Shown in pieces: positions 1 to 8,723 of a stretch of 63,182 nt of DNA. Both the position numbers and the translations under genes were made by a program. Location of the stretch: assembly GCA_005888325.1 (NCBI GenBank), contig VAWU01000068.1:45980-109161 (forward strand), given 5' to 3'. The notes under the pieces were generated by a model, which worked only from the letters and a program-made list of their open reading frames with translations, was not told the DNA's origin and did no database searches. The stretch's first letter is position 1. Each line of letters opens with the position of its first letter. Origin of the DNA: Actinomycetota bacterium. GTDB lineage: Bacteria > Actinomycetota > Acidimicrobiia > Acidimicrobiales > AC-14.

Positions 1-623
1 GCCCGCTGCGCGGGACTGGTGCCCTTCTCGAGCTTCGAGATCTCGCCGATGGTGAGCGTGGTCGCGGGCACGCCGACCCCGGTGACGAGGACGAACAGCA
101 GAACGAAGGCCATGACGTAGTGCATGGTCGAGCCCGCGACGGCCACTGACAGGCGGCGGGGGAACGACTGCTGCCGGTAGGTGCGGGCCTCGTCGGCCGG
201 TTCGACCTTCTCGAGGTTGCTCATGCCGATGATCCGCACGTAACCGCCCGCGGGGATCGCCTTGACGCCGTACTCCGTCTCGCCCTTGCGCACCGACCAC
301 AGGCGGGGCCCGAACCCGAGGAAGTACTCGGTGACCTTCATGCCGCTCCACTTGGCGGTCAGGAAGTGCCCCAGCTCGTGCAGCATGATCATCACGATCA
401 GCGCGATCACCACGAGGACGAACGGGAACGCGCCGGTCACGATCGAGAAGGCGAGGGTGATCCCCACCACGGCAAGCAGGCGGATCAACGACGCCCGCCG
501 CTGGTCGGGTGTCATCTCCCGGGGAGGGCGACGCCCTCCGAACATGCTCAGCGGGCTACCAGGCGCCACCTCGAGGTCGGCGTCGGCGCCCGCGCCGGGC
601 TGGGTGCGATCTGTGTCGGTCAC
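1..623 (-). CDS. rseP: RseP-type site-2 intramembrane metalloprotease (3' end outside window)
   Basis: Zinc intramembrane protease of the RIP/RseP family, which cleaves membrane-bound substrates such as anti-sigma factors. The visible N-terminal 207 codons contain a hydrophobic segment running straight into the HELGH zinc motif, followed by the family stretch FGPRLWS and AIPAGGYVRIIGM. A second hydrophobic stretch (AVAGSTMHYVMAFVLLF) follows before the window ends. The start is taken as GTG at 623, which overlaps the dxr stop as GTGA; in-frame ATGs at 545 and 515 are possible alternatives. The dxr-rseP order is the usual actinobacterial one, usually followed by ispG. The PDZ domain and the C-terminal active-site Asp lie outside the window. 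Confidence 0.93.
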   Translation of the reverse strand, partial: MTDTDRTQPGAGADADLEVAPGSPLSMFGGRRPPREMTPDQRRASLIRLLAVVGITLAFSIVTGAFPFVLVVIALIVMIMLHELGHFLTAKWSGMKVTEYFLGFGPRLWSVRKGETEYGVKAIPAGGYVRIIGMSNLEKVEPADEARTYRQQSFPRRLSVAVAGSTMHYVMAFVLLFVLVTGVGVPATTLTIGEISKLEKGTSPAQR

Positions 624-1786
624 GCGGCTGCTGCTCTCCGTTCCACGGCTCGCCGGGCCGATTCCCGGGACCGCCTGTCGGCTTCGATGACAACGTCGGC
701 ACTGGTGGGGGTTGTTCCATCGTGCCCCGAGAGCACCTCCTGCAGTACTTCGGCTATGGCGACCCAGGGGATGACCCCTTCGAGGAAGGCGGCGACCGCG
801 ACCTCGTTGGCGCCGTTCAGCCAGGCCGGACAGGTGCCGCCCACCCGACCCGCTTCGTAGGCGAGGGCCAGGCACGGGAACGCGGCGAGGTCGGGCGGCT
901 CGAAGTCGAGCCGGCGGAGCGCCGCCCAGTCGATGCTGCCGAAGGGGATCGTGGCCCGATCGGGGTATGCGAGCGCATAACCGATGGCAAGCCGCATGTC
1001 GGGGTGCGACAGCTGGGCCAGCGTGGCCCCGTCGGTGAACTCCACCATCGAGTGGACGATCGACTGCGGGTGCACGACCACCTCGATGCACCCGTAGTCG
1101 ACACCGAAGAGCTCGTGCGCCTCGATCACCTCGAGGCCCTTGTTCATCAGCGTGGAGGAGTCGACGGTGATCTTCGGCCCCATCCGCCACGTCGGGTGGG
1201 CCAGGGCGTCGTCGACGGTCACGTGGGCGAGATCCGCGGCCGAGCGGCCCCGGAAGGGGCCGCCGCTCGCGGTGAGGACGATGCGCCGCACCCGCTCGGC
1301 CCCGGCCACTCCGGCGGCCTGCAGGCACTGGTGCACGGCGACGTGCTCTGAATCGACCGGCACCAGCTCGGCGCCGGCGGTGGCCCGGGCCCGCTGCACG
1401 ACCGGCCCGCCGGCGATGAGCGACTCCTTGTTCGCCAGCGCCAGGCGGGCGCCCGCCTCGAGCGCGGCCAAGGTGACGCCGAGCCCCGCGAAGCCGACGA
1501 CCGCGTTGAGCACGACGTCGGCGTCGCGCGCGATGGCCACGAGCGACTCGGGCCCGGCCCAGACCTCGGTGCCCGCGGGGACCTGCGCCTCAAGCGCGGC
1601 GGCCTTCGTCGAGTCGGCGATGGCCACCCGCTTGGGCCGCAGGGCGTGGGCCTGCTCGGCCAGCCGCTCGATGGACGACGCCGCGCCGAGGGCCACCACC
1701 TCGTAGCGTCCGGGCTCGGACCGGATCACGTCGATGGCCTGGGTGCCGATCGACCCCGTGGAGCCGACCAGGCTGACCGTCCTCAC
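620..1786 (-). CDS. dxr: 1-deoxy-D-xylulose 5-phosphate reductoisomerase
   Basis: Second enzyme of the MEP isoprenoid pathway: it converts DXP to 2-C-methylerythritol 4-phosphate with NADPH and a divalent metal. The 388-aa length is normal. The N-terminus carries the NADPH-binding GSTGSIG (residues 8-14). Family blocks follow in order: LANKES, PVDSEH, LTASGGPF, ITVDSSTLMNKGLEVIEAH and VHPQSIVHSMVEF, which hold the metal and substrate ligands. The gene starts with GTG four bases after the cdsA stop and overlaps rseP by 4 nt, so the three genes are probably co-transcribed. The rlmN gene often found between cdsA and dxr in actinobacteria is absent. Confidence 0.97.
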   Translation of the reverse strand: MRTVSLVGSTGSIGTQAIDVIRSEPGRYEVVALGAASSIERLAEQAHALRPKRVAIADSTKAAALEAQVPAGTEVWAGPESLVAIARDADVVLNAVVGFAGLGVTLAALEAGARLALANKESLIAGGPVVQRARATAGAELVPVDSEHVAVHQCLQAAGVAGAERVRRIVLTASGGPFRGRSAADLAHVTVDDALAHPTWRMGPKITVDSSTLMNKGLEVIEAHELFGVDYGCIEVVVHPQSIVHSMVEFTDGATLAQLSHPDMRLAIGYALAYPDRATIPFGSIDWAALRRLDFEPPDLAAFPCLALAYEAGRVGGTCPAWLNGANEVAVAAFLEGVIPWVAIAEVLQEVLSGHDGTTPTSADVVIEADRRSRESARRAVERRAAAA

Positions 1787-1790
1787 CGGA

Positions 1791-3272
1791 TCAATGCAGC
1801 TCGAGGAGCCGCACGAGATAGTAGGTGGCGGGCACGACGAACAGCAGCGCGTCGAGCCGGTCGAGCACCCCGCCGTGACCCGGGAGGAGCGAGCCCGCGT
1901 CCTTGAGGTTGAGGTCGCGCTTCACCAGCGACTCGCACAGGTCGCCGAGGGGCGCGAACACGATCACGACCAGCGAGAGGAGGAAGGCGCGACGGATCGT
2001 CCACGGGTCGAGCCCGAAGGCCGCGACGACCGCCACCGTGACGATCACGGTGGCGACCGATGCCCCGAGGAAGCCCTCCCAGGTCTTGTTGGGGCTGATG
2101 GCGGGCGCCATCGGCGAGCGGCCGAACCGGCTCCCGACGAAGAACGCGGCCACGTCGTTGGCGACGGTGGCGATGATGGCGAGCAGCAGGAACGCCACGC
2201 CGTGGCGGTGGGGGAACTTCAGCAGCAGTGCCGCGAACGAGCCTAGGAAGCCGACCCAGGCGAAGGCCAGGATGGTGACCGAGAGGTTCGGCACGGGACG
2301 CGCCCGGATGACCCCGATCAGGTACCAGAGGAAGCCGAACACGACGAACATGGCGAGCACGAGGGGGAACGCGGCCTCGCCGTTCCGGTAGGCCGCGGCC
2401 ATGAGCGAGATCGTGCCCACGAGGCCCAGCGCCGTCGCGGGGTGGTAGGCAGCGAGGCGGAGGCCGTTGTAGATCTCGGCGACCGCGAGGAAGACGGCGG
2501 CGCCGGCCACCACGAGCAGCACGCCCGGCCCGGCGGCGGCGGCGAGCAGCACGACGCCCCCGAGGCCGAGGGCGGTCGCGACGGCCACGGGCACGTTGCG
2601 TCCACCACCGTCGGCGCGTTCGTCGTCGAGCAACGGGGGCCGCGGCCGGGAACTGGCCCGCACGGGGGGTGGCTCGGGCGCGGAGGGCTGCGCCTCGGTC
2701 TCGGGCTCGTCGAAGGAGTAGAGGTCGCTGTGCTCGGGCCGGTCGGCGAGCGCGCCGACGCGGGTGTCGCGGGCACCTTGCAGCTCGTCGTCCTCGAAGT
2801 CGCGGCCTTCCCAGTCGCCGGGCTGGTCGCGCCAGCGCGGGCTCGAGACCGACGACCAGGCGTCGATGTCGTCGTCTGCGGCGGAGGCGTCGTCGGACTC
2901 GGGGAGGATCCGCGGCACCTCGCCCGTGGGGGGCTCGGTCCAGTGCGGGAGGTCGGCGGCGGGCGGCCCGGGCTCGCCGGCGCCCGTCGTCGTGCCGCGC
3001 GACGTCGGCGCGACCGGCGGCGGCTTGGGCACGGCCGTCGACGGGTCGCTGTCCTCGGCGAGCGGGAAGCTCACCGGCGGGCGCGGCCCCTCGGGCGAGG
3101 GGGGGACGTCGCCGAACCGCAGCTCGTCGTCGGGCCGCTTGCCCGCCGCCTGCCCGGTCTCGATGGCCGCCTGCGCCTCCTCGGCGCCGATGATGCGCAC
3201 GCCCTCGGTGGGCGCACGCGGTGTGTGCCGGACCTCGATCTCGTCTTCCTCGTCAACGTCGCGGTCGCCCAC
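1791..3272 (-). CDS. cdsA: Phosphatidate cytidylyltransferase with long acidic N-terminal extension
   Basis: Makes CDP-diacylglycerol from phosphatidate and CTP at the membrane. The C-terminal half has several hydrophobic segments and ends with the complete CdsA signature (SLVKRD, LKDAGSLLPGHGGVLDRLD, from about residue 448). The first ~230 residues are not part of the usual enzyme: they are rich in Asp, Glu, Pro and Ser, look disordered and contain no recognisable domain. The start GTG at 3272 has a strong Shine-Dalgarno sequence (AGGAGG, 6 nt away), so the extension is probably translated. It sits 18 nt after frr and 4 nt before dxr. Confidence 0.95.
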   Translation of the reverse strand: MGDRDVDEEDEIEVRHTPRAPTEGVRIIGAEEAQAAIETGQAAGKRPDDELRFGDVPPSPEGPRPPVSFPLAEDSDPSTAVPKPPPVAPTSRGTTTGAGEPGPPAADLPHWTEPPTGEVPRILPESDDASAADDDIDAWSSVSSPRWRDQPGDWEGRDFEDDELQGARDTRVGALADRPEHSDLYSFDEPETEAQPSAPEPPPVRASSRPRPPLLDDERADGGGRNVPVAVATALGLGGVVLLAAAAGPGVLLVVAGAAVFLAVAEIYNGLRLAAYHPATALGLVGTISLMAAAYRNGEAAFPLVLAMFVVFGFLWYLIGVIRARPVPNLSVTILAFAWVGFLGSFAALLLKFPHRHGVAFLLLAIIATVANDVAAFFVGSRFGRSPMAPAISPNKTWEGFLGASVATVIVTVAVVAAFGLDPWTIRRAFLLSLVVIVFAPLGDLCESLVKRDLNLKDAGSLLPGHGGVLDRLDALLFVVPATYYLVRLLELH

Positions 3273-3290
3273 GTGACCCCTCCTGACAGC

Positions 3291-3863
3291 TCAGACCTCG
3301 AGCAGCTCCTGCTCCTTGTGCTGCAGCATTCGGTCGATCTCGGCCACGTACTCGTGGGTCAGCTTCTCGAGCTCCTTCTCCGCCCGCTCGAGCTCGTCGC
3401 CCGACAGGTTGTGGTCGCGCTCGAGCGCCTCGAGGTCGTGGCGGGCGGTCCGTCGCACCTGGCGCACGGCCACCCTCCCCTCCTCCGCCTTGTGCTTCAC
3501 GACCTTGACCATCTCCCGGCGCCGCTCCTCGGTGAGCTGCGGGAACGCCAGGCGGATGACCTGGCCGTCGTTGGAGGGGTTGATGCCGAGGTCGGAGTGC
3601 TGAATGGCCTTCTCGATGGCCTTGAGGTCGTTCTTGTCATAGGGCTGGATCTCGAGCAGCCGCGCCTCGCGGACGTTGAACCCGGCCAGCTGCTGGAGGA
3701 GCACCTCGGTGCCGTGGTACTCGACCTTGATCTTCTCGACCAGCGCCGGAGTGGCGCGGCCGGTGCGGACAGAGGAGAAGTCGCCCTGGGTGTGGGCGAC
3801 CGCCTTGGCCATCTTCTCGACGGTCTCGAGGAGGACGTCTTCGGCAGAGCGATCCTCTGTCAT
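3291..3863 (-). CDS. frr: Ribosome recycling factor
   Basis: Releases ribosomes from mRNA after termination, together with EF-G. The 190-aa protein has the normal length and family landmarks: [15 protein letters not shown] near residue 30, the hinge and domain II ([18 protein letters not shown]), and the C-terminal three-helix part ([13 protein letters not shown]). The ATG overlaps the pyrH stop as ATGA, the conserved tsf-pyrH-frr coupling. Confidence 0.97.
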   Translation of the reverse strand: MTEDRSAEDVLLETVEKMAKAVAHTQGDFSSVRTGRATPALVEKIKVEYHGTEVLLQQLAGFNVREARLLEIQPYDKNDLKAIEKAIQHSDLGINPSNDGQVIRLAFPQLTEERRREMVKVVKHKAEEGRVAVRQVRRTARHDLEALERDHNLSGDELERAEKELEKLTHEYVAEIDRMLQHKEQELLEV

Positions 3864-4591
3864 CGGACAAGCGTACCGATCGCCTCCCCCTCGAGGGCGA
3901 GGCGGATGTTGCCCGGCTCCATGAGGTTGAAGACCACGATCGGCAGGTTGTTGTCCATGCAGAAGGTGATGGCGGTGGAGTCCATGACCTTGAGGCCCAG
4001 GCGCAACACGTCGAGGTAGGCCACCTCGCTGAACTTGGTCGCCTCCGGATTGAGCAGGGGGTCGTCGGTGTAGACGCCGTCGACTCCCGAGTGCGTGCCC
4101 TTCAGGATCGCGGCGGCCCCGATCTCGGCAGCGCGCAACGCCGCGGTGGTGTCGGTCGTGAAGTACGGGTTGCCGGTGCCGCCTGCGAAGATCACCACCC
4201 GCCCCCGCTCGAGGTGACGCATCGCGCGGCGCCGGATGTAGGGCTCGGCGATCTGGGCCATCTGAATGGCGGTCATCACGCGCGTGGCCTGACCCACTTT
4301 CTCGAGCGCGTCCTGCAGCGCCAGCGCGTTGATGACGGTGGCGAGCATGCCCATGTAGTCCGCGTTGGCGCGGTCCATGCCCGCGCCCTCACCCGTGAGC
4401 CCACGCCAGATGTTGCCGCCACCCACGACGACGGCCACCTGTACGCCGAGGTCGCTGCTCGCGTCGGCCAGCTCGCTCGCGATTCTGGCGACCACCTTGC
4501 CGTCGATGCCGTAGCCGATGGTCGAGTCGGCGAACGCCTCGCCGGACAGCTTGAGCACCACCCTCGACCACTGCGGGAGGCCGTCGGGCAT
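3860..4591 (-). CDS. pyrH: UMP kinase
   Basis: Phosphorylates UMP to UDP; a hexameric amino-acid-kinase-fold enzyme. The 243-aa protein starts MPDGLPQW and contains the conserved [34 protein letters not shown] and [16 protein letters not shown] blocks. A longer in-frame reading upstream runs through tsf in another frame and is spurious. The start ATG at 4591 lies 5 nt after tsf, and the stop overlaps frr. Confidence 0.97.
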   Translation of the reverse strand: MPDGLPQWSRVVLKLSGEAFADSTIGYGIDGKVVARIASELADASSDLGVQVAVVVGGGNIWRGLTGEGAGMDRANADYMGMLATVINALALQDALEKVGQATRVMTAIQMAQIAEPYIRRRAMRHLERGRVVIFAGGTGNPYFTTDTTAALRAAEIGAAAILKGTHSGVDGVYTDDPLLNPEATKFSEVAYLDVLRLGLKVMDSTAITFCMDNNLPIVVFNLMEPGNIRLALEGEAIGTLVR

Positions 4592-4596
4592 CAGCG

Positions 4597-5391
4597 CTAT
4601 TTCCCGATCTCCAGGCGCGCGAAGCGGGTGACGTCGGCGCCACCCAGCAGCTGGCGGATGGTCTGCTTCTGGTCCTTGACGTACGGCTGCTCGAGCAGGC
4701 ACGCCTCCTTGAAGAAGCCGTTCATCCGGCCCTCGACGATCTTGGGGATCGCCTGGTCGGGCTTGCCCTCGTTGCGCGTCAGGTTCTCGAGCACCGCGCG
4801 CTCCTCCGCGACGACCTCCGGGGGGACGTCGTCGCGACTGAGGTATCGCGGGTTCGCCGACGCGATGTGCAGCGCGACCTCGTGCGCGAGCGCCTGGTCG
4901 CCACCGGTGAGCTCGACGAGCACGCCGATGACCCCGCGGTCGCTCTGCACGTGCAGGTAGGTGTCGAGGACGGCGCCCGCGGCCGCCTCGAAGCGCACCA
5001 CGCGGCCCAGCGTGATGTTCTCCTTGAGCGTCACGCCCAGGTCGGTGATGTCGCCGGCCCGTTCGTCGGCGGACGCCTCGCCCTTGGCTGCGACCGCCTC
5101 CGCCAGCTCGGACACCAAGCTTCTGAACTCGGCGGACTTGGCCACGAAGTCGGTCTCGCACCTGAGCTCGACGGCAGCCGCGGCCGTACCCGTGTTCGCG
5201 GCGGCGATCGCGCCCTGTGAGCTCTCGCGGTCGGAGCGCTTCGCCGCCTGCGCCTTCCCCTTCTCGCGCAGCCATGTCCTGGCCGCGTCGAAGTCGCCCG
5301 CGCACTCCTCGAGCGCGCGCTTCGCGTCCATCATCCCCGCGCCGGTGTCCTGGCGGAGGCGCTGCACGTCCTTCGCGGTGAAGTCGGCCAT
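4597..5391 (-). CDS. tsf: Elongation factor Ts
   Basis: Guanine nucleotide exchange factor for EF-Tu. About 264 aa. The N-terminal UBA-like part ([19 protein letters not shown]) is followed by the signature [11 protein letters not shown], which contacts EF-Tu; the core and C-terminal module follow. The start is ATG at 5391, sharing its A with the rpsB stop (TGATG); an in-frame GTG one codon upstream is also possible. Part of the rpsB-tsf-pyrH-frr operon. Confidence 0.97.
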   Translation of the reverse strand: MADFTAKDVQRLRQDTGAGMMDAKRALEECAGDFDAARTWLREKGKAQAAKRSDRESSQGAIAAANTGTAAAAVELRCETDFVAKSAEFRSLVSELAEAVAAKGEASADERAGDITDLGVTLKENITLGRVVRFEAAAGAVLDTYLHVQSDRGVIGVLVELTGGDQALAHEVALHIASANPRYLSRDDVPPEVVAEERAVLENLTRNEGKPDQAIPKIVEGRMNGFFKEACLLEQPYVKDQKQTIRQLLGGADVTRFARLEIGK

Positions 5392-6344
5392 CACGGCGCC
5401 TCGGGGGGTGGAGGAGGTGGAGGCGGCGGGGGCGTGGCGGGAGACGCGGTCGCGGTGGTGGTGCCGGTGGCGTTGTCGGGGTCGGGCTCGCTCGCCGCCG
5501 GCCGGCGGCTCGACGCCGCCAGGCGGGCCTCGCGCTCCTGGGCCTGCAGCGCGGCCTGACGCCGCGCCTCGGCCTGCTGGTGGACGCGACGGGCCTCGCT
5601 CTCAGGGTCGGGGGCGCCCAGGTCGGCCTTGGTGGTCACCGGGCGGGCGTTGCGCCGCGAGGCGATGTAGCGCCCCTCCTCGACCGCGTCGCTGATGACG
5701 CGACACAGCAGCGTGCCCGCGCGGATCGCGTCGTCGTTGCCGGGGATGACGTACTGGACGACGTCGGGGTCGCAGTTGGTGTCGACGACGGCGACGATCG
5801 GCAGGCCGAGCTTGTTGGCCTCGGTGACCGCGATGTGCTCCTTCTTGGTGTCGATGATGAACACCGCGTCGGGGAGCTTCGCCATGGTGCGGATCCCGCC
5901 CAGGTTGCGCTGGAGCTTCTCGAGCTCGCGCGAGTGGATCAGCGCCTCCTTCTTCGGCATCGCGTCGAAGTCACCGGCGGCCTGCATCGACTCGTACTCC
6001 TGCATCTTCTTCACGCGCGAGCTGATCGTCTGGAAGTTGGTGAGCATGCCGCCGAGCCAGCGCTCGTTGATGTAGGGCATGCCGCACTTGTCGGCGTAGC
6101 GCGCCACCGGGTCCTGGGTCTGCTTCTTCGTGCCGACGAAGAGGATCGAGCCTCCATCGGAGACGGTGTCGCGCACGTACGTGTACGCGGTCTCGATGCG
6201 CTCGAGGGTCTGCTGCAGGTCGATGATGTAGATCCCGTTGCGCTCGCCGAAGATGAAGCGTCGCATCTTCGGGTTCCAGCGCCGGGTCTGGTGGCCGAAG
6301 TGGACCCCGGCCTCGAGCAGCTGCTTCATGGTGACGACAGCCAC
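5391..6344 (-). CDS. rpsB: Small ribosomal subunit protein uS2 with poly-proline tail
   Basis: Component of the 30S subunit. The S2 core is intact ([14 protein letters not shown] near the N-terminus, [32 protein letters not shown]). The start chosen is GTG at 6344 because GGGAGGAG lies 8 nt upstream. After the core come about 75 residues rich in Ala, Arg and Gln, then a run of ten consecutive prolines three residues before the stop. C-terminal extensions are common in actinobacterial S2, but ten prolines would stall ribosomes without EF-P. No gene occupies the 113 nt between rpsB and the upstream M23 gene. Confidence 0.96.
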   Translation of the reverse strand: MAVVTMKQLLEAGVHFGHQTRRWNPKMRRFIFGERNGIYIIDLQQTLERIETAYTYVRDTVSDGGSILFVGTKKQTQDPVARYADKCGMPYINERWLGGMLTNFQTISSRVKKMQEYESMQAAGDFDAMPKKEALIHSRELEKLQRNLGGIRTMAKLPDAVFIIDTKKEHIAVTEANKLGLPIVAVVDTNCDPDVVQYVIPGNDDAIRAGTLLCRVISDAVEEGRYIASRRNARPVTTKADLGAPDPESEARRVHQQAEARRQAALQAQEREARLAASSRRPAASEPDPDNATGTTTATASPATPPPPPPPPPPEAP

Positions 6345-6457
6345 GAAAAACACTCCTCCCATCGGTTGGTGGGCCCGGGCGCTGCGCCCCGAAGGGCGAC
6401 CGTGGGGTGCGCACGGACGTGGTGAACCCCGGCGACGATCGCTGGGATCGACCCACT

Positions 6458-6955
6458 CTAGTGCCACCGCACCCGATCGCTCACCACGGCCCCGGCGGCG
6501 TCGCGGTCGGGAACGAGGTGCACCCGGGACGGGCCTGCGTCACCGAAGAGGAGGGCGGGGTCGATGTAGACGTCGCCGATCCGGGCGCCGAAGTGGAAGC
6601 GGTCGCCGGCGGTGCCGACGGGCTCGCCCCGGACGACCCGGTCGCCCCGGTGGACCAGCACCGTGCGCAGGAACGAGTAGCTCGTGCGGATCCCGTCGGC
6701 ATGACGCACCACGACGTGGAGCGACCCGCCCACCATGCCCGCGAACACCACGGCGCCGTCGGCGGCCGCCCCGACCCGGGTGCCGGGCACGGTGGCGTAG
6801 TCGATCCCCCGGTTGCCCGCCGCCCAGGGCGCCGGTGGGGCACGGAACGGGTCGACGACCGGAGCGTCGATCGGCGGTCGATAGCCGACCGCGGCCAACG
6901 TGACGACCGCGGTGAGGGCGGTGAGGGTGGTGCGCAGCGACAGCAGCGACAGCAT
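6458..6955 (-). CDS. M23/LytM-fold exported protein with degenerate zinc site
   Basis: Secreted LytM-like protein in the position where actinobacteria carry an M23 metallopeptidase beside rpsB. A signal peptide is clear (hydrophobic residues 10-24), then a M23 fold of about 120 aa with typical [20 protein letters not shown] and [17 protein letters not shown]. The canonical first zinc ligand is altered: the usual HxxxD reads NRGID with Asn at residue 48 (Asp52 kept), and the first His of HxH is Arg119 (His121 kept). It is therefore probably non-catalytic, perhaps a wall-binding or amidase-activating LytM. Start ATG with GGGAG 5 nt upstream. Confidence 0.85.
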   Translation of the reverse strand: MLSLLSLRTTLTALTAVVTLAAVGYRPPIDAPVVDPFRAPPAPWAAGNRGIDYATVPGTRVGAAADGAVVFAGMVGGSLHVVVRHADGIRTSYSFLRTVLVHRGDRVVRGEPVGTAGDRFHFGARIGDVYIDPALLFGDAGPSRVHLVPDRDAAGAVVSDRVRWH

Positions 6956-7027
6956 GGCGACTCCCGGGCCTCGGGGGCTCTGAGGGGGAAGCGCCGGCGC
7001 GCAGGCTACCGCCGGATAGGGAGGAGC

Positions 7028-7813
7028 TCAGGCCAGCTCGCGCTCGGGCTCGGCCAGCTTCGACCGGAGCTGCAGCACCGCCTTGGTGTGGATCTGACAG
7101 ACCCGGCTCTCGGTGACGCCGAGCACCTCGCCGATCTCGCCCAACGTGAGGCCCTCGTAGTAATAGAGCGTGAGGACGACCTTCTCGCGTTCCGGCATGC
7201 GGTTGATGGCGTCGGCGAGGATCTGCTTCATCTCCTCGACCTCGAACGCCGCGACCGGTCCCTCGCCCTTGTCGGGGATCGTGTCGCCGAGCGTCGTGGA
7301 CTCGCCGCGCTCACCGCCGACCGACAGCATCTCGTCGAGGGCGACGAGGCCGACGAAGGAGATCTGGTTGAACACACCGTGGAGCTCGCCCTCGGTCATG
7401 CCCAGCTCCGCCGCCACCTCGGCGTCGGTCGGGGTGCGGTGCAGGTCGTTCTCGAGCTTCGTGTACGCCTTCTCGACCGATCGGGCCTTCGCCCGCACCG
7501 AGCGTGGCACCCAGTCGATCGACCGGAGCTCGTCGATGATCGAGCCCTTGATGCGCGCGATCGCGTACGTCTCGAACTTGATGCCCCGGTCGGTGTCGAA
7601 CTTGTCGATGGCATCGATGAGCCCGAAGATGCCGTAGCTGACCAGATCGGCCTGCTCGATGTTCTGCGGGAGCCCCACGGAGACGCGACCGGCCACGTAC
7701 TTCACCAGCGGTGAGTACTGAACGATGAGCTTGTCGCGGGCGTCGCGGGCGTTGGTCTCCTTGTACTCCTTCCAGAGCTGGGAGACGGCTGCCGCGTCGT
7801 CGTCGGGTTCCAC
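7028..7813 (-). CDS. WhiG/FliA-type alternative sigma factor
   Basis: Group 3 sigma-70 factor of about 261 aa, related to Streptomyces WhiG and motility sigma FliA/SigD. Region 2 reads [14 protein letters not shown]...[18 protein letters not shown], followed by [28 protein letters not shown], the hallmark of this subgroup. Region 3 and a region 4 helix-turn-helix ([21 protein letters not shown]) follow. Start GTG at 7813 is 7 nt after xerC; the longer reading through xerC is spurious. No flagellar or anti-sigma gene is nearby, so whether it controls motility or development cannot be told. Location between comM-dprA-xerC and rpsB matches streptomycete whiG. Confidence 0.92.
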   Translation of the reverse strand: MEPDDDAAAVSQLWKEYKETNARDARDKLIVQYSPLVKYVAGRVSVGLPQNIEQADLVSYGIFGLIDAIDKFDTDRGIKFETYAIARIKGSIIDELRSIDWVPRSVRAKARSVEKAYTKLENDLHRTPTDAEVAAELGMTEGELHGVFNQISFVGLVALDEMLSVGGERGESTTLGDTIPDKGEGPVAAFEVEEMKQILADAINRMPEREKVVLTLYYYEGLTLGEIGEVLGVTESRVCQIHTKAVLQLRSKLAEPERELA

Positions 7814-7820
7814 GGACGTC

Positions 7821-8705
7821 CTAGGCACGAGGGTGCGTTGCTTCGTACACGGCACGAAGCCGCTGCTTGCTGACATGAGTGTATAGCTGGGTGGTCGCCA
7901 GGTCGGCATGACCCAGCAGCTCCTGAACGGCACGCAGGTCTGCCCCACCGTCGAGAAGATGGGTGGCGAACGTGTGCCGGAGCGCATGGGGATGGGTGGG
8001 ATCGCTCGCTCGACGGTCGAGGATGCGCCGGACGTCGCGTGGCGTGAGCCGACCACCCCTGCGGTTGAGGAAGGCGGCGTCGGCGGGGGAACGCTCGCCC
8101 ACGAGGTGTGCCCGGCCATGCGCCAGCCATGCCCGCACCGCTTCGACCGACGGCTCGCTCATCGGCACCCACCGCTGCTTGTCGCCCTTGCCCCACACTG
8201 TCACCCGCCGTTCTCGCAGCTGGAGGTCGGGGGGGCGCAGACCACAGAGCTCGGCGACTCGGAGACCGCTCCCGTACAGGAGCTCGACGACCGCGTTGTC
8301 GCGGAGATGAACGGCCCAGGCCAGCTCGTCGGTGGGCGGCGGGCCGGGAGCCTCGAGCACCGTCTCCAGCTCGGCGTCGCGCAGCACCCGAGGCAGCCGT
8401 GCCTCGCCACGCGGGGCCGAGAGGCGCCGGGAGGGGTCGACATCGATCGCGCCCGCATGCAACAGCCAACCGAAGTACCGCCGCAACGATGCCGCCTCGC
8501 GCGCGATCGTGCGCGACTTGCGGCCCAGCGTCGTGCGGTACGCGAGGTAGCGGCGGAGGTGCAGACGCGTGACGTCGGCGGGCCCGCTGAGCCCGCCCCG
8601 CTCCGCCCACCGGACGAACGCGGCCACGTCGCGGCCGTAGGCCACAACCGTGTTGGAGGAGGCCGAGGACAGCGAGCGCACGAACGCTTCGTGCTGCCAA
8701 TCCAC
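7821..8705 (-). CDS. xerC: Tyrosine recombinase XerC-like
   Basis: Site-specific tyrosine recombinase, normally resolving chromosome dimers at dif. 294 aa with an N-terminal SAM-like core-binding domain (to about residue 90) and the C-terminal catalytic domain. All catalytic residues are visible: Arg149 (GSGLRVAEL), Lys173, His240 and Arg243 ([10 protein letters not shown]), His266 (LLGHADL) and Tyr275. Chromosomal house-keeping context argues against an integrase. GTG start, with TAGGTT 6 nt upstream and no clear Shine-Dalgarno, suggesting a leaderless mRNA. Confidence 0.93.
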   Translation of the reverse strand: MDWQHEAFVRSLSSASSNTVVAYGRDVAAFVRWAERGGLSGPADVTRLHLRRYLAYRTTLGRKSRTIAREAASLRRYFGWLLHAGAIDVDPSRRLSAPRGEARLPRVLRDAELETVLEAPGPPPTDELAWAVHLRDNAVVELLYGSGLRVAELCGLRPPDLQLRERRVTVWGKGDKQRWVPMSEPSVEAVRAWLAHGRAHLVGERSPADAAFLNRRGGRLTPRDVRRILDRRASDPTHPHALRHTFATHLLDGGADLRAVQELLGHADLATTQLYTHVSKQRLRAVYEATHPRA

Positions 8706-8711
8706 GGGCCC

Positions 8712-8717
8712 AACCTA
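8712..8717 (-). promoter_or_regulatory. Putative -10 element, leaderless xerC
   Basis: TAGGTT read on the minus strand, six bases before the xerC GTG. This is the TANNNT actinobacterial -10 form at a distance that would put the first transcribed base at or next to the start codon. Confidence 0.5.
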
Positions 8718-8723
8718 CCGGTC

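Noticed and set aside
3860-5305. 481-codon frame through pyrH and the tsf shadow
   Set aside because: Only the C-terminal 243 codons are pyrH; the N-terminal part is a shadow of tsf, which is intact in its own frame.
7821-8705. XerC as a phage or element integrase with an attachment site
   Set aside because: The neighbours are the conserved whiG-dprA-comM housekeeping group and no tRNA or direct-repeat att pair flanks it.
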